64,000 nt of DNA from assembly GCF_013167215.1 (NCBI RefSeq), contig NZ_JABJWY010000024.1, forward strand, positions 1 through 64,000, given 5' to 3'. Shown here one piece after another: positions 35,528 to 44,532 of this stretch (position 1 is its first letter; the number at the start of each line of letters is the position of its first letter). Position numbers and translations under genes: made by a program. This DNA comes from Sphingobacterium prati. GTDB lineage: Bacteria > Bacteroidota > Bacteroidia > Sphingobacteriales > Sphingobacteriaceae. The notes below the pieces were generated by a model that worked only from the letters and a program-made list of their open reading frames with translations, was not told where the DNA came from and did not search any database.

Positions 35528-37756
35528 TCAACCTATGTTTTCGGGTAAATAGGCTTCCATCTTAAGCCTTGCCAATAGATAACTTATAGTAGATTCTGCT
35601 CCTTGATTAATATTTATCGCCCGCTCTTCCAAACCATCGAAACATCCCCCCGTAACTGGGTTATATACTATTTGTTGTAGGTGGTTGCGTCCCAAGAACC
35701 ACTCGAATGCAATTCTTATGGTCCTCCTATAATGCTCATCTTTGGTATGCCTATAAAATCTATCAAGAGCAATAATCGTATAGGCAACATCGATAGGCTG
35801 TTCTCCCCCTTTGGATTCGGCTCGTGGCTGGTCGCGTTGTGCCCATCCTTTATTGGAAATAACATGGATCTCATCATTAACTATAATTCTACTTAACAAA
35901 AAATCGAAGGATTGATAGGCAATGTCTCTATATCTGTTATTTGCAGTTGACTCATAGGCCGCTAATAATGCTTCCGGAATTACACTGTTGCCATAGGTCA
36001 TATAGGATTCATACCATTGCCAATCTGCAGTACTTTCGTACTCAAACATGGCAACCAGACGATTAGCCAAAACCTCAATGATAGCTTTATACTTCTCACC
36101 TTTCATAAAACTTAATCCTTTTATCGTAAAAGCCATTGATCTGGTTGAATAATAAACTAAAGCATGCTTGGAAGCCCTATTCAAAAGCACCCGGGCAAGT
36201 TCAACTATTTGTTCTGGTAAAAGATTGGCTAAACCAGCCACTTCACCCAATGCCCATATAGCCCTTCCATTTGCGTCCTCAAGATTTTCCTGCTCATTTT
36301 GTATGGTAAAATTACCATAACTGTCTACATAATTCAAAAATGTGCCATCGTCTTGCATACAATAGTCTATAAAATTTAAAAATTTCTGTATCAGATCGAG
36401 GTCTTCCAAAGACTCGTATAATTTATAGTGATGCAATATAGCGATAAGCGCTCTCGCATTATCATCCAGGGCGTAACCGCTGGCCACGTCTGGCATGCTT
36501 ATATCTGCAAATTGAGTAAATGCTCTCTCCGCTGACATACGAAAGATATGGTCTAGATTGAGAGGCGGGATTGAATATATCGTCTCTCTTTTATCGTCAA
36601 TGAGAAGTTCGAATAGATTAACGTGTGCTATAGCGACGTTTTGCCAAGAAGTTTTAACCATTTTTTGGAGATTCACATGACGAATTTTCTTTAGCCTTGG
36701 GGCATCATCCAAAATTTGACTGACAGCATCTGCGAGCTGATCAGATGCCTCAAAATCGATCATTGTTCCCATATCTTCCTTCAAAACTTCCCTGACGTGG
36801 GGAATCGGTGTTGAAACAATGGGACAGCCTGAACTCAGGGCATAGGAAAATGTACCGCTAACCGCCTGAAAAGGGTCTTTTGATGTAAATAAATAAATAT
36901 CGGTAATAGATAGAAAATCCAGCAAAGCTTCAATTGGGAGAAATTCATTAACAAATCTGACATGATCGGAGATTCCTTGATGATCTATTATTTCCTGTAG
37001 TTGATTTCTATAGGTTTCCCCTTCTCGCAGCAACAACGTAGGATGTGTCTGCCCTAAAATAAGAAACATCACATTGGAATTCTGCTCGATAATAGCAGGA
37101 AGTGCATAAAGTGTTGTTTCGATACTCTTACTTGGCCCCAATAAGCCAAACGTACTTAGAATCTTCTTATCCAGTAGATTATAACGTTCTAAAATCGCAC
37201 GTTTATCTGTTGCTGGGGCTAAATGCGTACCATGTGCGATCACTGTTATTTTATTCGGAGAAATCTGGTAAGCATTAATAAGGATTTCAGCAGAGCTTTG
37301 AGTCATTACGATGATCTGTGAACAATAATCCGCAATAGCAGAAACTTGGTCAAATAGGATTTTCTCTGGAGATGGTAATACCGTATGAAAAGTAATTACA
37401 ACTGCGATTTGTGCTTCATAAAGTTCTGAAAGGAACGACCTGAATTTCGCTTCCTGTGCTGAGAATAAGCCGAACTCATGTTCGATACAGATCAAATCGA
37501 TATGTTTATATAGTTGGATGTTTTCGAATATAGCATCAAATGAAAGCGGATCGGTCATATCCAATATACCTAGCAGAGCGGAATCATAGTCATTATAACT
37601 TTTAGACTCTTCAATTGGGATAGGAATAAGATGGTATGAACCTTGGAATTTACTTGAAATGGCTTTTATCAAATCTGTTGTATATGTAGCAATACCGCAG
37701 GCGCGTGGTGGAAAAGTCGAAAGGAATGCTATTCCCCTTTTCGATGTCGAAATCAT
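35528..37756 (-). CDS. GT4-type glycosyltransferase with C-terminal helical-toroid domain
   Basis: A 742-residue protein. The N-terminal half (about 1-390) is a GT-B glycosyltransferase: FPPRACGIATYTTDLI at the start, AHGTHLAP, LGPSKSIETTLYALP and a nucleotide-sugar site near DIYLFTSKDPFQAVSGTFSYA. The C-terminal half (about 400-735) consists of repeating helical hairpins (SGYALDDNARALIAILHHYK, GRAIWALGEVAG, WQWYESYMTYGNSVIPEALL) resembling an (alpha/alpha)6 barrel of glycan-processing enzymes. The two together suggest synthesis or trimming of an exopolysaccharide or glycogen-like glycan. No operon partner is evident. Confidence 0.85.
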   Translation of the reverse strand: MISTSKRGIAFLSTFPPRACGIATYTTDLIKAISSKFQGSYHLIPIPIEESKSYNDYDSALLGILDMTDPLSFDAIFENIQLYKHIDLICIEHEFGLFSAQEAKFRSFLSELYEAQIAVVITFHTVLPSPEKILFDQVSAIADYCSQIIVMTQSSAEILINAYQISPNKITVIAHGTHLAPATDKRAILERYNLLDKKILSTFGLLGPSKSIETTLYALPAIIEQNSNVMFLILGQTHPTLLLREGETYRNQLQEIIDHQGISDHVRFVNEFLPIEALLDFLSITDIYLFTSKDPFQAVSGTFSYALSSGCPIVSTPIPHVREVLKEDMGTMIDFEASDQLADAVSQILDDAPRLKKIRHVNLQKMVKTSWQNVAIAHVNLFELLIDDKRETIYSIPPLNLDHIFRMSAERAFTQFADISMPDVASGYALDDNARALIAILHHYKLYESLEDLDLIQKFLNFIDYCMQDDGTFLNYVDSYGNFTIQNEQENLEDANGRAIWALGEVAGLANLLPEQIVELARVLLNRASKHALVYYSTRSMAFTIKGLSFMKGEKYKAIIEVLANRLVAMFEYESTADWQWYESYMTYGNSVIPEALLAAYESTANNRYRDIAYQSFDFLLSRIIVNDEIHVISNKGWAQRDQPRAESKGGEQPIDVAYTIIALDRFYRHTKDEHYRRTIRIAFEWFLGRNHLQQIVYNPVTGGCFDGLEERAININQGAESTISYLLARLKMEAYLPENIG

Positions 37757-38024
37757 TGTTGAATATTTATGTGAAGTCCTTGCATACTATCGTCTTGTAT
37801 CCTTAACAAGGTGCTGCACGTAGGGAGGTTCTATAAATATACACATTTAAATTTAAAAAACACGAAATATAAAATGTTTAATCCATACATAGAGTCACTT
37901 AAGTACAATACTCTAATTCTTTTCCTAACTTACCTCCATGATATAATGAATTTTATTATAAAAGCATGTTTATCGGATTTTGAAAATAATTCACAGCTTT
38001 AGTTCTGATCCTTAGGTACGTCAT

Positions 38025-38053
38025 CTTATTATTTTTCGCACAAAAATAATAAG
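38025..38053. repeat. AT-rich perfect hairpin
   Basis: CTTATTATTTTT and its exact complement (12 bases) flank a 5-base loop within a 437-base gap between two minus-strand genes. No coding sequence was seen in the gap. It may be a terminator for the DinB/MerR transcript, but it lies over 140 bases past the stop and lacks a T-run. Confidence 0.45.
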
Positions 38054-38193
38054 CCATTTTTCGCTTATACTTGTTTACAAATTATTACAAAATACCTGGT
38101 TGAATTTTTTAAGTATTTTACTCATCGATATGAATTTACAAAATACTATTTAAGTCTTAAAAATAGATTGAATGCTCGTTTCATGATCATGAA

Positions 38194-38643
38194 TTAATCC
38201 CAGATAAAGGGTCTTTCCACTCCTATTTCTCGAAGATAACTTATAAACTGCCCAGCATGTACAGATTCATGATATGCACTACGCAATAAATAGTTACCAA
38301 GGAAATTTTCCGAACCACTCCCCGGGTGAATGATAATGTCTGCCAATTGTTGACCAGAAAAATTTCTAACGCTTTGTAAGAAATTTTGGCGATAAGGCTC
38401 TGCAAATATGAGTTCATCATCAACACTAAAGTAGAATCGGCCATCCCAAGGTGTATGATAGTTGTCCATACCTTCTTTATTAATAATCATATTCCAACCA
38501 TAATCGGCTTGTAAAACATGCCTTATTATCTGAATAGCTGTCATGGCTTCCGAATCTGGCTTCCAGTCATAAAAACCCTCGGGAAGCACTTTTCACACGA
38601 GAATACTACGCCTCCTTGTTTCATTAAGGAAATTGATTATCAT
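38194..38643 (-). pseudogene. DinB-family gene with an in-frame stop
   Basis: From ATG 38641-38643 the frame reads IINFLNETRRRSILV, then TGA at 38593-38595, then the DinB body in the same frame (KVLPEGFYDWKPDSEAMTAIQIIRHVLQADYGW) and the histidine-rich end SAYHESVHAGQFI. The stop probably replaced a tryptophan codon (TGG to TGA). A downstream restart would lack the first helix. It directly follows the merR gene (3-base gap), which suggests that the two once formed an operon. Confidence 0.7.
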
Positions 38644-38646
38644 AAA

Positions 38647-39015
38647 TTAACGACTTAAGTCATTTTCAATATTGTATTTACAAAGTACTATCTGTTTTTT
38701 CATTGCTTTAAGTTCCTTCATCTTAGTATCAATCTGCTCCAACCTCAGATTGAGTACTTCTATTTTCGCAGACTTATTAAATTGCTTCTTATACCATGCA
38801 TCAATAACTTCTTTAATTTCAGCCAAGGTAAAGCCTACCGCTTTTGCCATCTGAATAAACCTCAGTTTTTCGATGACTTCCTGGTCATAATAAACATAAT
38901 TATTGGATGTTACTTCCTTTTTTGTTGTGCCTGCTATAAGTCCGCTCTTTTCATAGAAACGAATAGTCCCTATCGGTATGCCAGTTTCCCTTGCTATTTG
39001 ACTAATTAATTTCAT
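38647..39015 (-). CDS. MerR-family regulator
   Basis: A 122-residue regulator with the N-terminal winged-helix of MerR (IARETGIPIGTIRFYEKSGLI) and a long dimerisation coil (LRFIQMAKAVGFTLAEIKEVIDAW, LRLEQIDTKMKELKAMKKQ). There is no C-terminal effector domain and only one cysteine near the end, so the ligand is unknown. A palindrome at 39043-39074 lies between it and the divergent hydrolase gene, and the broken DinB gene follows it. Confidence 0.92.
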   Translation of the reverse strand: MKLISQIARETGIPIGTIRFYEKSGLIAGTTKKEVTSNNYVYYDQEVIEKLRFIQMAKAVGFTLAEIKEVIDAWYKKQFNKSAKIEVLNLRLEQIDTKMKELKAMKKQIVLCKYNIENDLSR

Positions 39016-39042
39016 CTGATTATCAATATTTTATAAAAAAAA

Positions 39043-39074
39043 TTACAAGTATACAGTATACTACATACTTGTAA
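39043..39074. promoter_or_regulatory. Probable MerR operator
   Basis: Arms TTACAAGTAT and ATACTTGTAA pair perfectly across a 12-base centre that itself reads ACAGTATACTAC. MerR proteins bind such long dyads within a promoter spacer, and this one sits in the gap between merR and the divergent hydrolase. Confidence 0.6.
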
Positions 39075-39139
39075 GTTAAGAAAATACAAGCTAATTTAGT
39101 CAATGAAAATTCAATGGTAGCTTAAATTATTCACATATT

Positions 39140-40024
39140 ATGGATTCATCCTATTCAGACAAAGAACTCATTAAATTATTACCCGGCTTTACGAACCATT
39201 ACACGAAAGTAAACGGCGTAAAAATACATTACGTTATTGGTGGTCAAGGCGATCCACTGATATTAATCCCTGGTTATCCCGAAACATGGTGGGCCTATCA
39301 TCATATCATGCCGTTATTATCTGAGTATTACCAAGTAATTGTTGTTGAAATACGGGGTATGGGAAGTTCAGGGAAACCAGAGTCTGGTTACGACAAAAAG
39401 AATATGGCAAAAGACATTAGCGAACTTGTGCGGTATTTGGGTTTTGAGAAAGTATATATTGGTGGACATGATATCGGGGCCCATGTTGCTTTTAGCTATG
39501 CCTGCAATTACCCAACAACAACTATCAAGTTAGTTCTATTAGACACTCCACATCCGGACCCCAGTATGTATCAACTTCCTATGTTACCTATATTAGATGC
39601 TAATTATCTTTACCCATGGTGGTTATCATTCAACCAAGTAAAGGAATTACCTGAACAGCTTCTTGAGGGGCGCATGTCAATAGTCATTTCTTGGTTATTT
39701 GATCATCTCTTGGTCAATAAAGAAAGTGTAAGTAGCTTTGATAGAGCAATTTATATCGATGTTTACAATAATAAAGATGCTATTCGCTGTTCGAATTCCT
39801 GGTATCAGGCTTTTCCTCAAGATATTGCTGATTTTACAACCTATAAAAAATTAAATATACCTATACTGGCAATTGGAGCTAGCGGGTACGATTTACTTCG
39901 GAATGCCTTACCTAGTGCCTCAACGAATTTACAGCTTGAGAAAATCGAAAATTGCGGTCATTTTTTACTTGCTGAAAAACCTAACGAGGTTGGCCTATTG
40001 ATTAGGGATTTTTTAGCTAATTAA
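39140..40024 (+). CDS. Alpha/beta hydrolase, epoxide-hydrolase-like
   Basis: A 294-residue alpha/beta-hydrolase. The oxyanion motif PGYPETWWAY, the nucleophile Asp in GGHDIGAHVAFSYA and the late catalytic His in NCGHFLLAEKP match the epoxide hydrolase/haloalkane dehalogenase group (aspartate nucleophile). It acts on an unknown epoxide, ester or halide. It is divergent from the MerR regulator and preceded by a MerR-type palindrome, so it is the likely MerR target. Confidence 0.9.
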   Translation: MDSSYSDKELIKLLPGFTNHYTKVNGVKIHYVIGGQGDPLILIPGYPETWWAYHHIMPLLSEYYQVIVVEIRGMGSSGKPESGYDKKNMAKDISELVRYLGFEKVYIGGHDIGAHVAFSYACNYPTTTIKLVLLDTPHPDPSMYQLPMLPILDANYLYPWWLSFNQVKELPEQLLEGRMSIVISWLFDHLLVNKESVSSFDRAIYIDVYNNKDAIRCSNSWYQAFPQDIADFTTYKKLNIPILAIGASGYDLLRNALPSASTNLQLEKIENCGHFLLAEKPNEVGLLIRDFLAN

Positions 40025-40267
40025 ACCTGAAGTAAATGAAACTAAAGTACCACAAGTTTTAAGAGAAAATATTCTATTTATTATTTTTTTTACTTCTATC
40101 TTAATTTTACAAACATTATGACATAACTCCTAAATTTATAGTACCATTTCAATTATCTTGAGCGACTTGACCATTTTGGGTGTAAACCAATTTAGAGGAT
40201 TAAGTTAAAAATTTACACGAAATAAAATTGTTGTCTAACCATGATCAAAGCGGTTGTTTTTAGCAAC

Positions 40268-40789
40268 TCAAAAAAAATGTAAATTAGGTTTTAAAATAGC
40301 AACTGCTTTTTCGATACGCCCATGGTTACTTACAGATGCTGGCGATACATCTTGTTGCCCTTCAATTATAATATATGGAATACCATAATAATCTTTAAAA
40401 ATCCTATCCCTTTCAATCTCAGCAACATGATTAAGATTACCTAGATTGTCTACTGCTACCGTATGGATAATACCCTGTGATAGCTGCGTTGTGGTATAAA
40501 AGGTTCGTCGGCCACAAGTCACTTCGCCTGCTGCGCTATTGTTGCATTGCGTTACCAAAGAGCATACCAATTTTTTGGGGATATATTTCCTAACCCGGGT
40601 GTATCGATGCCATATTTTATAAGCGGCTTCCTTCATGCTCCATAGCACCCATATGGCAATCTCAGGATCTTCGCTATTCGATATCAGCAGCTGTTCATTC
40701 ACATCGAAAAGTTTTGGAATTAATCCTGGCCTTCTCCAATTGCTCTCTTTTCGGGACTGCACAAGATCGATCACATCATTGCCAATCAT
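40268..40789 (-). CDS. 4'-phosphopantetheinyl transferase
   Basis: A 173-residue phosphopantetheinyl transferase. Signatures are the N-terminal GNDVIDL (metal-binding Asp) and WSMKEAAYKIWHRY (the W-x-x-K-E-A-x-x-K motif). It transfers phosphopantetheine from CoA to the acyl carrier protein encoded immediately upstream; the two genes overlap by 4 bases. It is the last gene of the polyketide operon. Confidence 0.9.
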   Translation of the reverse strand: MIGNDVIDLVQSRKESNWRRPGLIPKLFDVNEQLLISNSEDPEIAIWVLWSMKEAAYKIWHRYTRVRKYIPKKLVCSLVTQCNNSAAGEVTCGRRTFYTTTQLSQGIIHTVAVDNLGNLNHVAEIERDRIFKDYYGIPYIIIEGQQDVSPASVSNHGRIEKAVAILKPNLHFF

Positions 40790-41040
40790 TGTTCGCTAAG
40801 CTTGAATTCAATAATTTCAACCGCAGCTCTTACATTGAGCATACGTTCCATATCAGCATTATCAATGACAATATCGAATTTTTCTTCAATATCCAGTACA
40901 ATGTCAACCAAATTGGCTGAATTGATTTGGAGATCATTGATAAAATCCGTTTCCTCATTTAGATTTCCAAAAGATTCGTTATTTGTTGTATATGGCTCTA
41001 TAATGAGCTTTAATACACCGATAAGTTCTTCCCTATTCAT
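40786..41040 (-). CDS. Acyl carrier protein
   Basis: An 84-residue carrier protein. The phosphopantetheine serine is Ser41 in LQINSANLVDIVLDIEEKF; the usual Asp before it is Asn, a mild variant. The acidic helix after it is typical. It probably carries the chain extended by the neighbouring ketosynthase and dehydratase, and is overlapped by the phosphopantetheinyl transferase gene. Confidence 0.92.
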   Translation of the reverse strand: MNREELIGVLKLIIEPYTTNNESFGNLNEETDFINDLQINSANLVDIVLDIEEKFDIVIDNADMERMLNVRAAVEIIEFKLSEQ

Positions 41041-41043
41041 ATG

Positions 41044-42315
41044 TTAGTTGTCAAATTTTTTAAATATTAAACAGACATTCACATCTCCAAAACCAAAACT
41101 GGCTTTGGCAATAATATTTGCTGCATAATCAATTGCTTTCAAAGGTACTCGTGCGTGATCTATCTGTTTTGCAATGTCAGGGTGTAAATCATCACAATTC
41201 TTATTCCCAAATAAAAATCCATGATACAACTGTAATACGGCGGCCACACTTTCTATACTACCAGCTGCGCTCAGACAATGCCCGGTCATGCCTTTGAGTG
41301 AGTTAATATAAGGAAAATTTTTGCCTCTACAGCCCAGGGCTTTAATCCAGTTTTCTATCTCCAAGGCATCTTTAGCAGTTGCTGTCAGGTGACCATTGAT
41401 GGCATCAACGTCCACGGCAGAAATACCTGCATTTTCAAGTGCTCCCACTATACATCGCTGCACCGCGTCACTATTCGGGGCGGTCATGCTACCAGTGCCC
41501 CGTTGCCCTCCCGAATTCACATGCCCTCCCAACAACTCCGCGTATATAGTTGCCCCCCGCGCTAAGGCTCCTTCTAAGTCTTCTAATACCAATGCGCCGG
41601 CGCCACTACCGGGAACAAATCCCCCAGCTGTTGCACTCATAGGACGTGAACCCTCATGTGGTCGACTATTAAACTGAGAGCTACAAACGCGTAATGCATC
41701 AAAACCGGCCCAAATATATGGCCCGCTATCTCCAGTAGCTCCAGCAAGCATCCTTTTGGCCCGTCCGGAACGGATACGATCATAAGCCATAAGGATAGCT
41801 TCCGAGCCTGTAGCACAGGCCGATGAGTTGCTAGTGACTTGATTTCCTAATCCTAATTTCCCTCCCAAATAAGCGCTGACTCCACTATTCATAGTCTGAG
41901 CGACTACCGTGCTACCAAGTCTACGGGTTTGCAAATCATCTATTTTATAAATGCTCTCGCGTAACTTGTCAATGCCTGAAGTGCCTGATCCGAATACCGT
42001 TCCACTATCCCAATCTGGCGCAGAATTTGCAGCGATAGGTAGGCCTGCATTTGTCCAAGCCTCCATACCCGCAATGACACCGTACAATATACCAGTACTA
42101 TTGAAGCCCCGAAGTTCAAGTTCGCTAAAATATTGTTTTTTCAAATCTTCTTCTATGACTGGCATCCCTGCAATTTGGCAGGTGAACTGGAGCCGCTCCA
42201 AAAATGGATCATGTCTGATACCTGAACCTCCATTTCTTATGGCATGTGTAAAGGCGGATATCCCCACTCCATTTGGTGCAACTACCCCAAGCCCTGTGAC
42301 AACTACTCTACTCAT
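41044..42315 (-). CDS. FabF-type beta-ketoacyl-ACP synthase
   Basis: A 423-residue ketosynthase. The active-site Cys167 lies in SNSSACATGSEA, and the two histidines are His309 (INGHLTATAKDALE) and His346 (KGMTGHCLSAAGS). This C-H-H triad and the VVVTGLGVVAPNG start match FabF/KAS II enzymes that condense malonyl-ACP onto acyl-ACP. Encoded in a dedicated cluster, it probably extends the starter chain for the type III PKS. It lies between the dehydratase and ACP genes with overlaps or minimal gaps. Confidence 0.93.
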   Translation of the reverse strand: MSRVVVTGLGVVAPNGVGISAFTHAIRNGGSGIRHDPFLERLQFTCQIAGMPVIEEDLKKQYFSELELRGFNSTGILYGVIAGMEAWTNAGLPIAANSAPDWDSGTVFGSGTSGIDKLRESIYKIDDLQTRRLGSTVVAQTMNSGVSAYLGGKLGLGNQVTSNSSACATGSEAILMAYDRIRSGRAKRMLAGATGDSGPYIWAGFDALRVCSSQFNSRPHEGSRPMSATAGGFVPGSGAGALVLEDLEGALARGATIYAELLGGHVNSGGQRGTGSMTAPNSDAVQRCIVGALENAGISAVDVDAINGHLTATAKDALEIENWIKALGCRGKNFPYINSLKGMTGHCLSAAGSIESVAAVLQLYHGFLFGNKNCDDLHPDIAKQIDHARVPLKAIDYAANIIAKASFGFGDVNVCLIFKKFDN

Positions 42316-42749
42316 ATTCTGTCAATTATCATACCTGCTAACATTCCTTTACAGACCTCCTGCCCGGCTTCGTTTTTCATCGTAACTGCGCATTTCAGTT
42401 TACCGAATCTGAAGTATATTTTGTTGGAAATTACAGTAACCTTTTCTTTGGGGTACACCGTTTTTAAAAATTGGATTTCCGTTGATGTTAAGGCCATGGC
42501 TGTTTCGGCACTGGCTTCGCTACCTAGCAAATAGACTCCAAAGCAAGCCAGACCTATCTGAGCCATCGTTTCGGTTAAAATTACCCCGGGAGTAACGGGA
42601 TTACCATAAAAATGCCCCCTAAAAAAATCGAGATTTTCATTGAACCTATAGCTACCAATAATAATATTATCGTCCACATGTAGCAACTCGTCCACAAATA
42701 AAAATGGATCTCTATAGGGCAATTTTGTAATAATATCATTTAAGTCCAT
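42312..42749 (-). CDS. FabZ-like 3-hydroxyacyl-ACP dehydratase
   Basis: A 145-residue hot-dog protein with the FabZ/FabA-type active site His46 (FRGHFYGNPVTPGVIL) and Glu60 (LTETMAQIG). It would dehydrate 3-hydroxyacyl-ACP during chain extension. Its stop overlaps the ketosynthase start by 4 bases. No ketoreductase or enoyl reductase is present in the cluster, so those steps must come from primary metabolism (inference). Confidence 0.9.
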   Translation of the reverse strand: MDLNDIITKLPYRDPFLFVDELLHVDDNIIIGSYRFNENLDFFRGHFYGNPVTPGVILTETMAQIGLACFGVYLLGSEASAETAMALTSTEIQFLKTVYPKEKVTVISNKIYFRFGKLKCAVTMKNEAGQEVCKGMLAGMIIDRI

Positions 42750-42766
42750 CGCTCTTTTCTATTAAA

Positions 42767-43822
42767 TCACCACTGCAATAAGACACGCTGTGCTGTAAAC
42801 CCGGGGCCAAAACTTAACATTAATCCCAACTCACCAGCTTGAGGAGCGCGCTCCTCCATAATGCGTTCAAGCACATAGAGTACTGTAGCACTTGACATAT
42901 TTCCATACTGTGATAGCACAGCTTTAGTATCAGAAACGTCTTTGCCATACAGTGCAAAAATCTTCTCTATCGTTGCTATGATCTTTTTACCTCCAGGATG
43001 AAAAATCATATAATTTATGTCTTGTACTCCTAAGTTATTACCTGCTAAAAATGGATGTATAACCGCATCGAAATGCGATGCAATCACATTAGGCACTTCA
43101 ATATCCAATATCATCTGCATCCCGCTGTTGGTAAGTTTGAAACCCATAATATCTTCGGTATCATAAAAATGATACATCTGCTGGTCAAGGATCTCCGGTC
43201 CTTTATCCGCTTCATGGGACGAAAGTAGACAGCAAGCTGCGCCATCACCAAAAATAGCAGCACTTACCATATTGGACATTGAAAAATCTGATAATTGAAA
43301 AGTAGCAGAGGGTGCTTCAACAGCTATTACTGCCGCTCGTTTACCGACATTGGTTTGCAAAAAGTTCTTTGCGTAGATGATGCCAGATACACCTCCAACA
43401 CAGCCCATCTCTGTAACAGGGAGTCTAACAATGTCCTGTCGTAATCTCAGCTTATTGATCAGGTAGGCGTCTAATGAGGGTATCATGATCCCTGTGCAAC
43501 TAACAGTGATGATATAATCCAGTGACTGCGGAGCCCAATCAGCCTTGTCTAGTGCTTTGCAGAGTGCTGATTCAGCCAAAATCCTCGCCTCGTGGCAATA
43601 AATCTCATTTTTTTCTTCAAAGGATGTGGCTGTAAAAACCTCCTTCGGTTCCATAATGGCATATCTCCTCTCTACAGTGGCACCTTCAAATAGCTTCTTT
43701 ACTTTTTTGATGAAACGTACCTCCTGCCCGTGAAGCCATTTTTCCAATAGCGGAAGAGTTTCAGCAGTGGTACAAGAATATTTGGGTAGTTGCTTTGCAA
43801 CAGATATTATCTTAACGTTCAT
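42767..43822 (-). CDS. Type III polyketide synthase
   Basis: A 351-residue chalcone-synthase-like enzyme. The catalytic Cys141 lies in TEMGCVGGVSG; the His and Asn of the triad appear in YMIFHPGGKKII and SQYGNMSSATVLY. It condenses a starter acyl-CoA or acyl-ACP with malonyl units and cyclises the chain, giving alkylresorcinols, pyrones or related rings in bacteria. The start at 43822 (MNVKIISVAK) is preferred over 43864 because it overlaps the methyltransferase end by 4 bases. It is the core enzyme of the cluster. Confidence 0.93.
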   Translation of the reverse strand: MNVKIISVAKQLPKYSCTTAETLPLLEKWLHGQEVRFIKKVKKLFEGATVERRYAIMEPKEVFTATSFEEKNEIYCHEARILAESALCKALDKADWAPQSLDYIITVSCTGIMIPSLDAYLINKLRLRQDIVRLPVTEMGCVGGVSGIIYAKNFLQTNVGKRAAVIAVEAPSATFQLSDFSMSNMVSAAIFGDGAACCLLSSHEADKGPEILDQQMYHFYDTEDIMGFKLTNSGMQMILDIEVPNVIASHFDAVIHPFLAGNNLGVQDINYMIFHPGGKKIIATIEKIFALYGKDVSDTKAVLSQYGNMSSATVLYVLERIMEERAPQAGELGLMLSFGPGFTAQRVLLQW

Positions 43823-44532
43823 ATATGAGAAATTATCCACTGGTAACGAAAAGCCCATTTCCATTGGATGCTATAATTTTTCAAATGCAGTTTCTCAGCA
43901 AATTGCTCCAACTCACATTTCTTAAATCCTCGAAGTATGGATACCAGACCATCTTCCCTGGTCATTCTATTTAACCTAAAAACAACACAAATGGTTTGAA
44001 ATAGTCGATATGCAATTTTACTTCGCTGTAAATCATTGACAATGATACCAAGCTTACACATATTGGCAAGACGCCCCATCAAATCAATAATTTGCTCGTT
44101 GCCAAAATGATGTAATGTAAGAGTACATAATACAATATCATATTGTCTAGTTGAAAAATCCTTTCCCAATACGTCCCTGCAGCTATACGATATATTGGGA
44201 TATCCAGTTGATAAACCTTGCGCATAGGTGATAGTAAAATAATTCGCATCTATTCCATGCATTTTAAAATCAATATTATTTTTAGCACCAAAATCACTCA
44301 ACATACGCAACATATCCCCTCCTCCACAGCCGATATCCAGAACTGTCACTGTTTTGGAAATATCAGTTTTCGATAACAATTTCTTTACGCCATCCAATGT
44401 GATGTTATTGCCACCCAAGAACTTATTGATTTTGGATAGTCTATTTAATGTCAGCTGAAGTTCCTCTCCCTCGAGCGAAAAATCGTCCATGATTTCAATG
44501 TGCTCAGTTCTAAATTTAGTGTTTATTCTCAT
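43819..44532 (-). CDS. Class I SAM-dependent methyltransferase
   Basis: A 237-residue methyltransferase with the SAM-binding motif I (VLDIGCGGGDMLRML), an acidic residue in MHGIDANYF and motif IV (DIVLCTLTLHHFGNEQI). Such enzymes are common in type III polyketide clusters, where they methylate the phenol or carboxylate product. It overlaps the upstream oxidoreductase gene and downstream PKS gene by 4 bases each, so all three are translationally coupled. Confidence 0.9.
   Translation of the reverse strand: MRINTKFRTEHIEIMDDFSLEGEELQLTLNRLSKINKFLGGNNITLDGVKKLLSKTDISKTVTVLDIGCGGGDMLRMLSDFGAKNNIDFKMHGIDANYFTITYAQGLSTGYPNISYSCRDVLGKDFSTRQYDIVLCTLTLHHFGNEQIIDLMGRLANMCKLGIIVNDLQRSKIAYRLFQTICVVFRLNRMTREDGLVSILRGFKKCELEQFAEKLHLKNYSIQWKWAFRYQWIISHI

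Noticed and set aside
37811..38002. Plus-strand open frame of 63 codons in an AT-rich gap
   Set aside because: Composition is that of spacer DNA and no domain or start context supports it.
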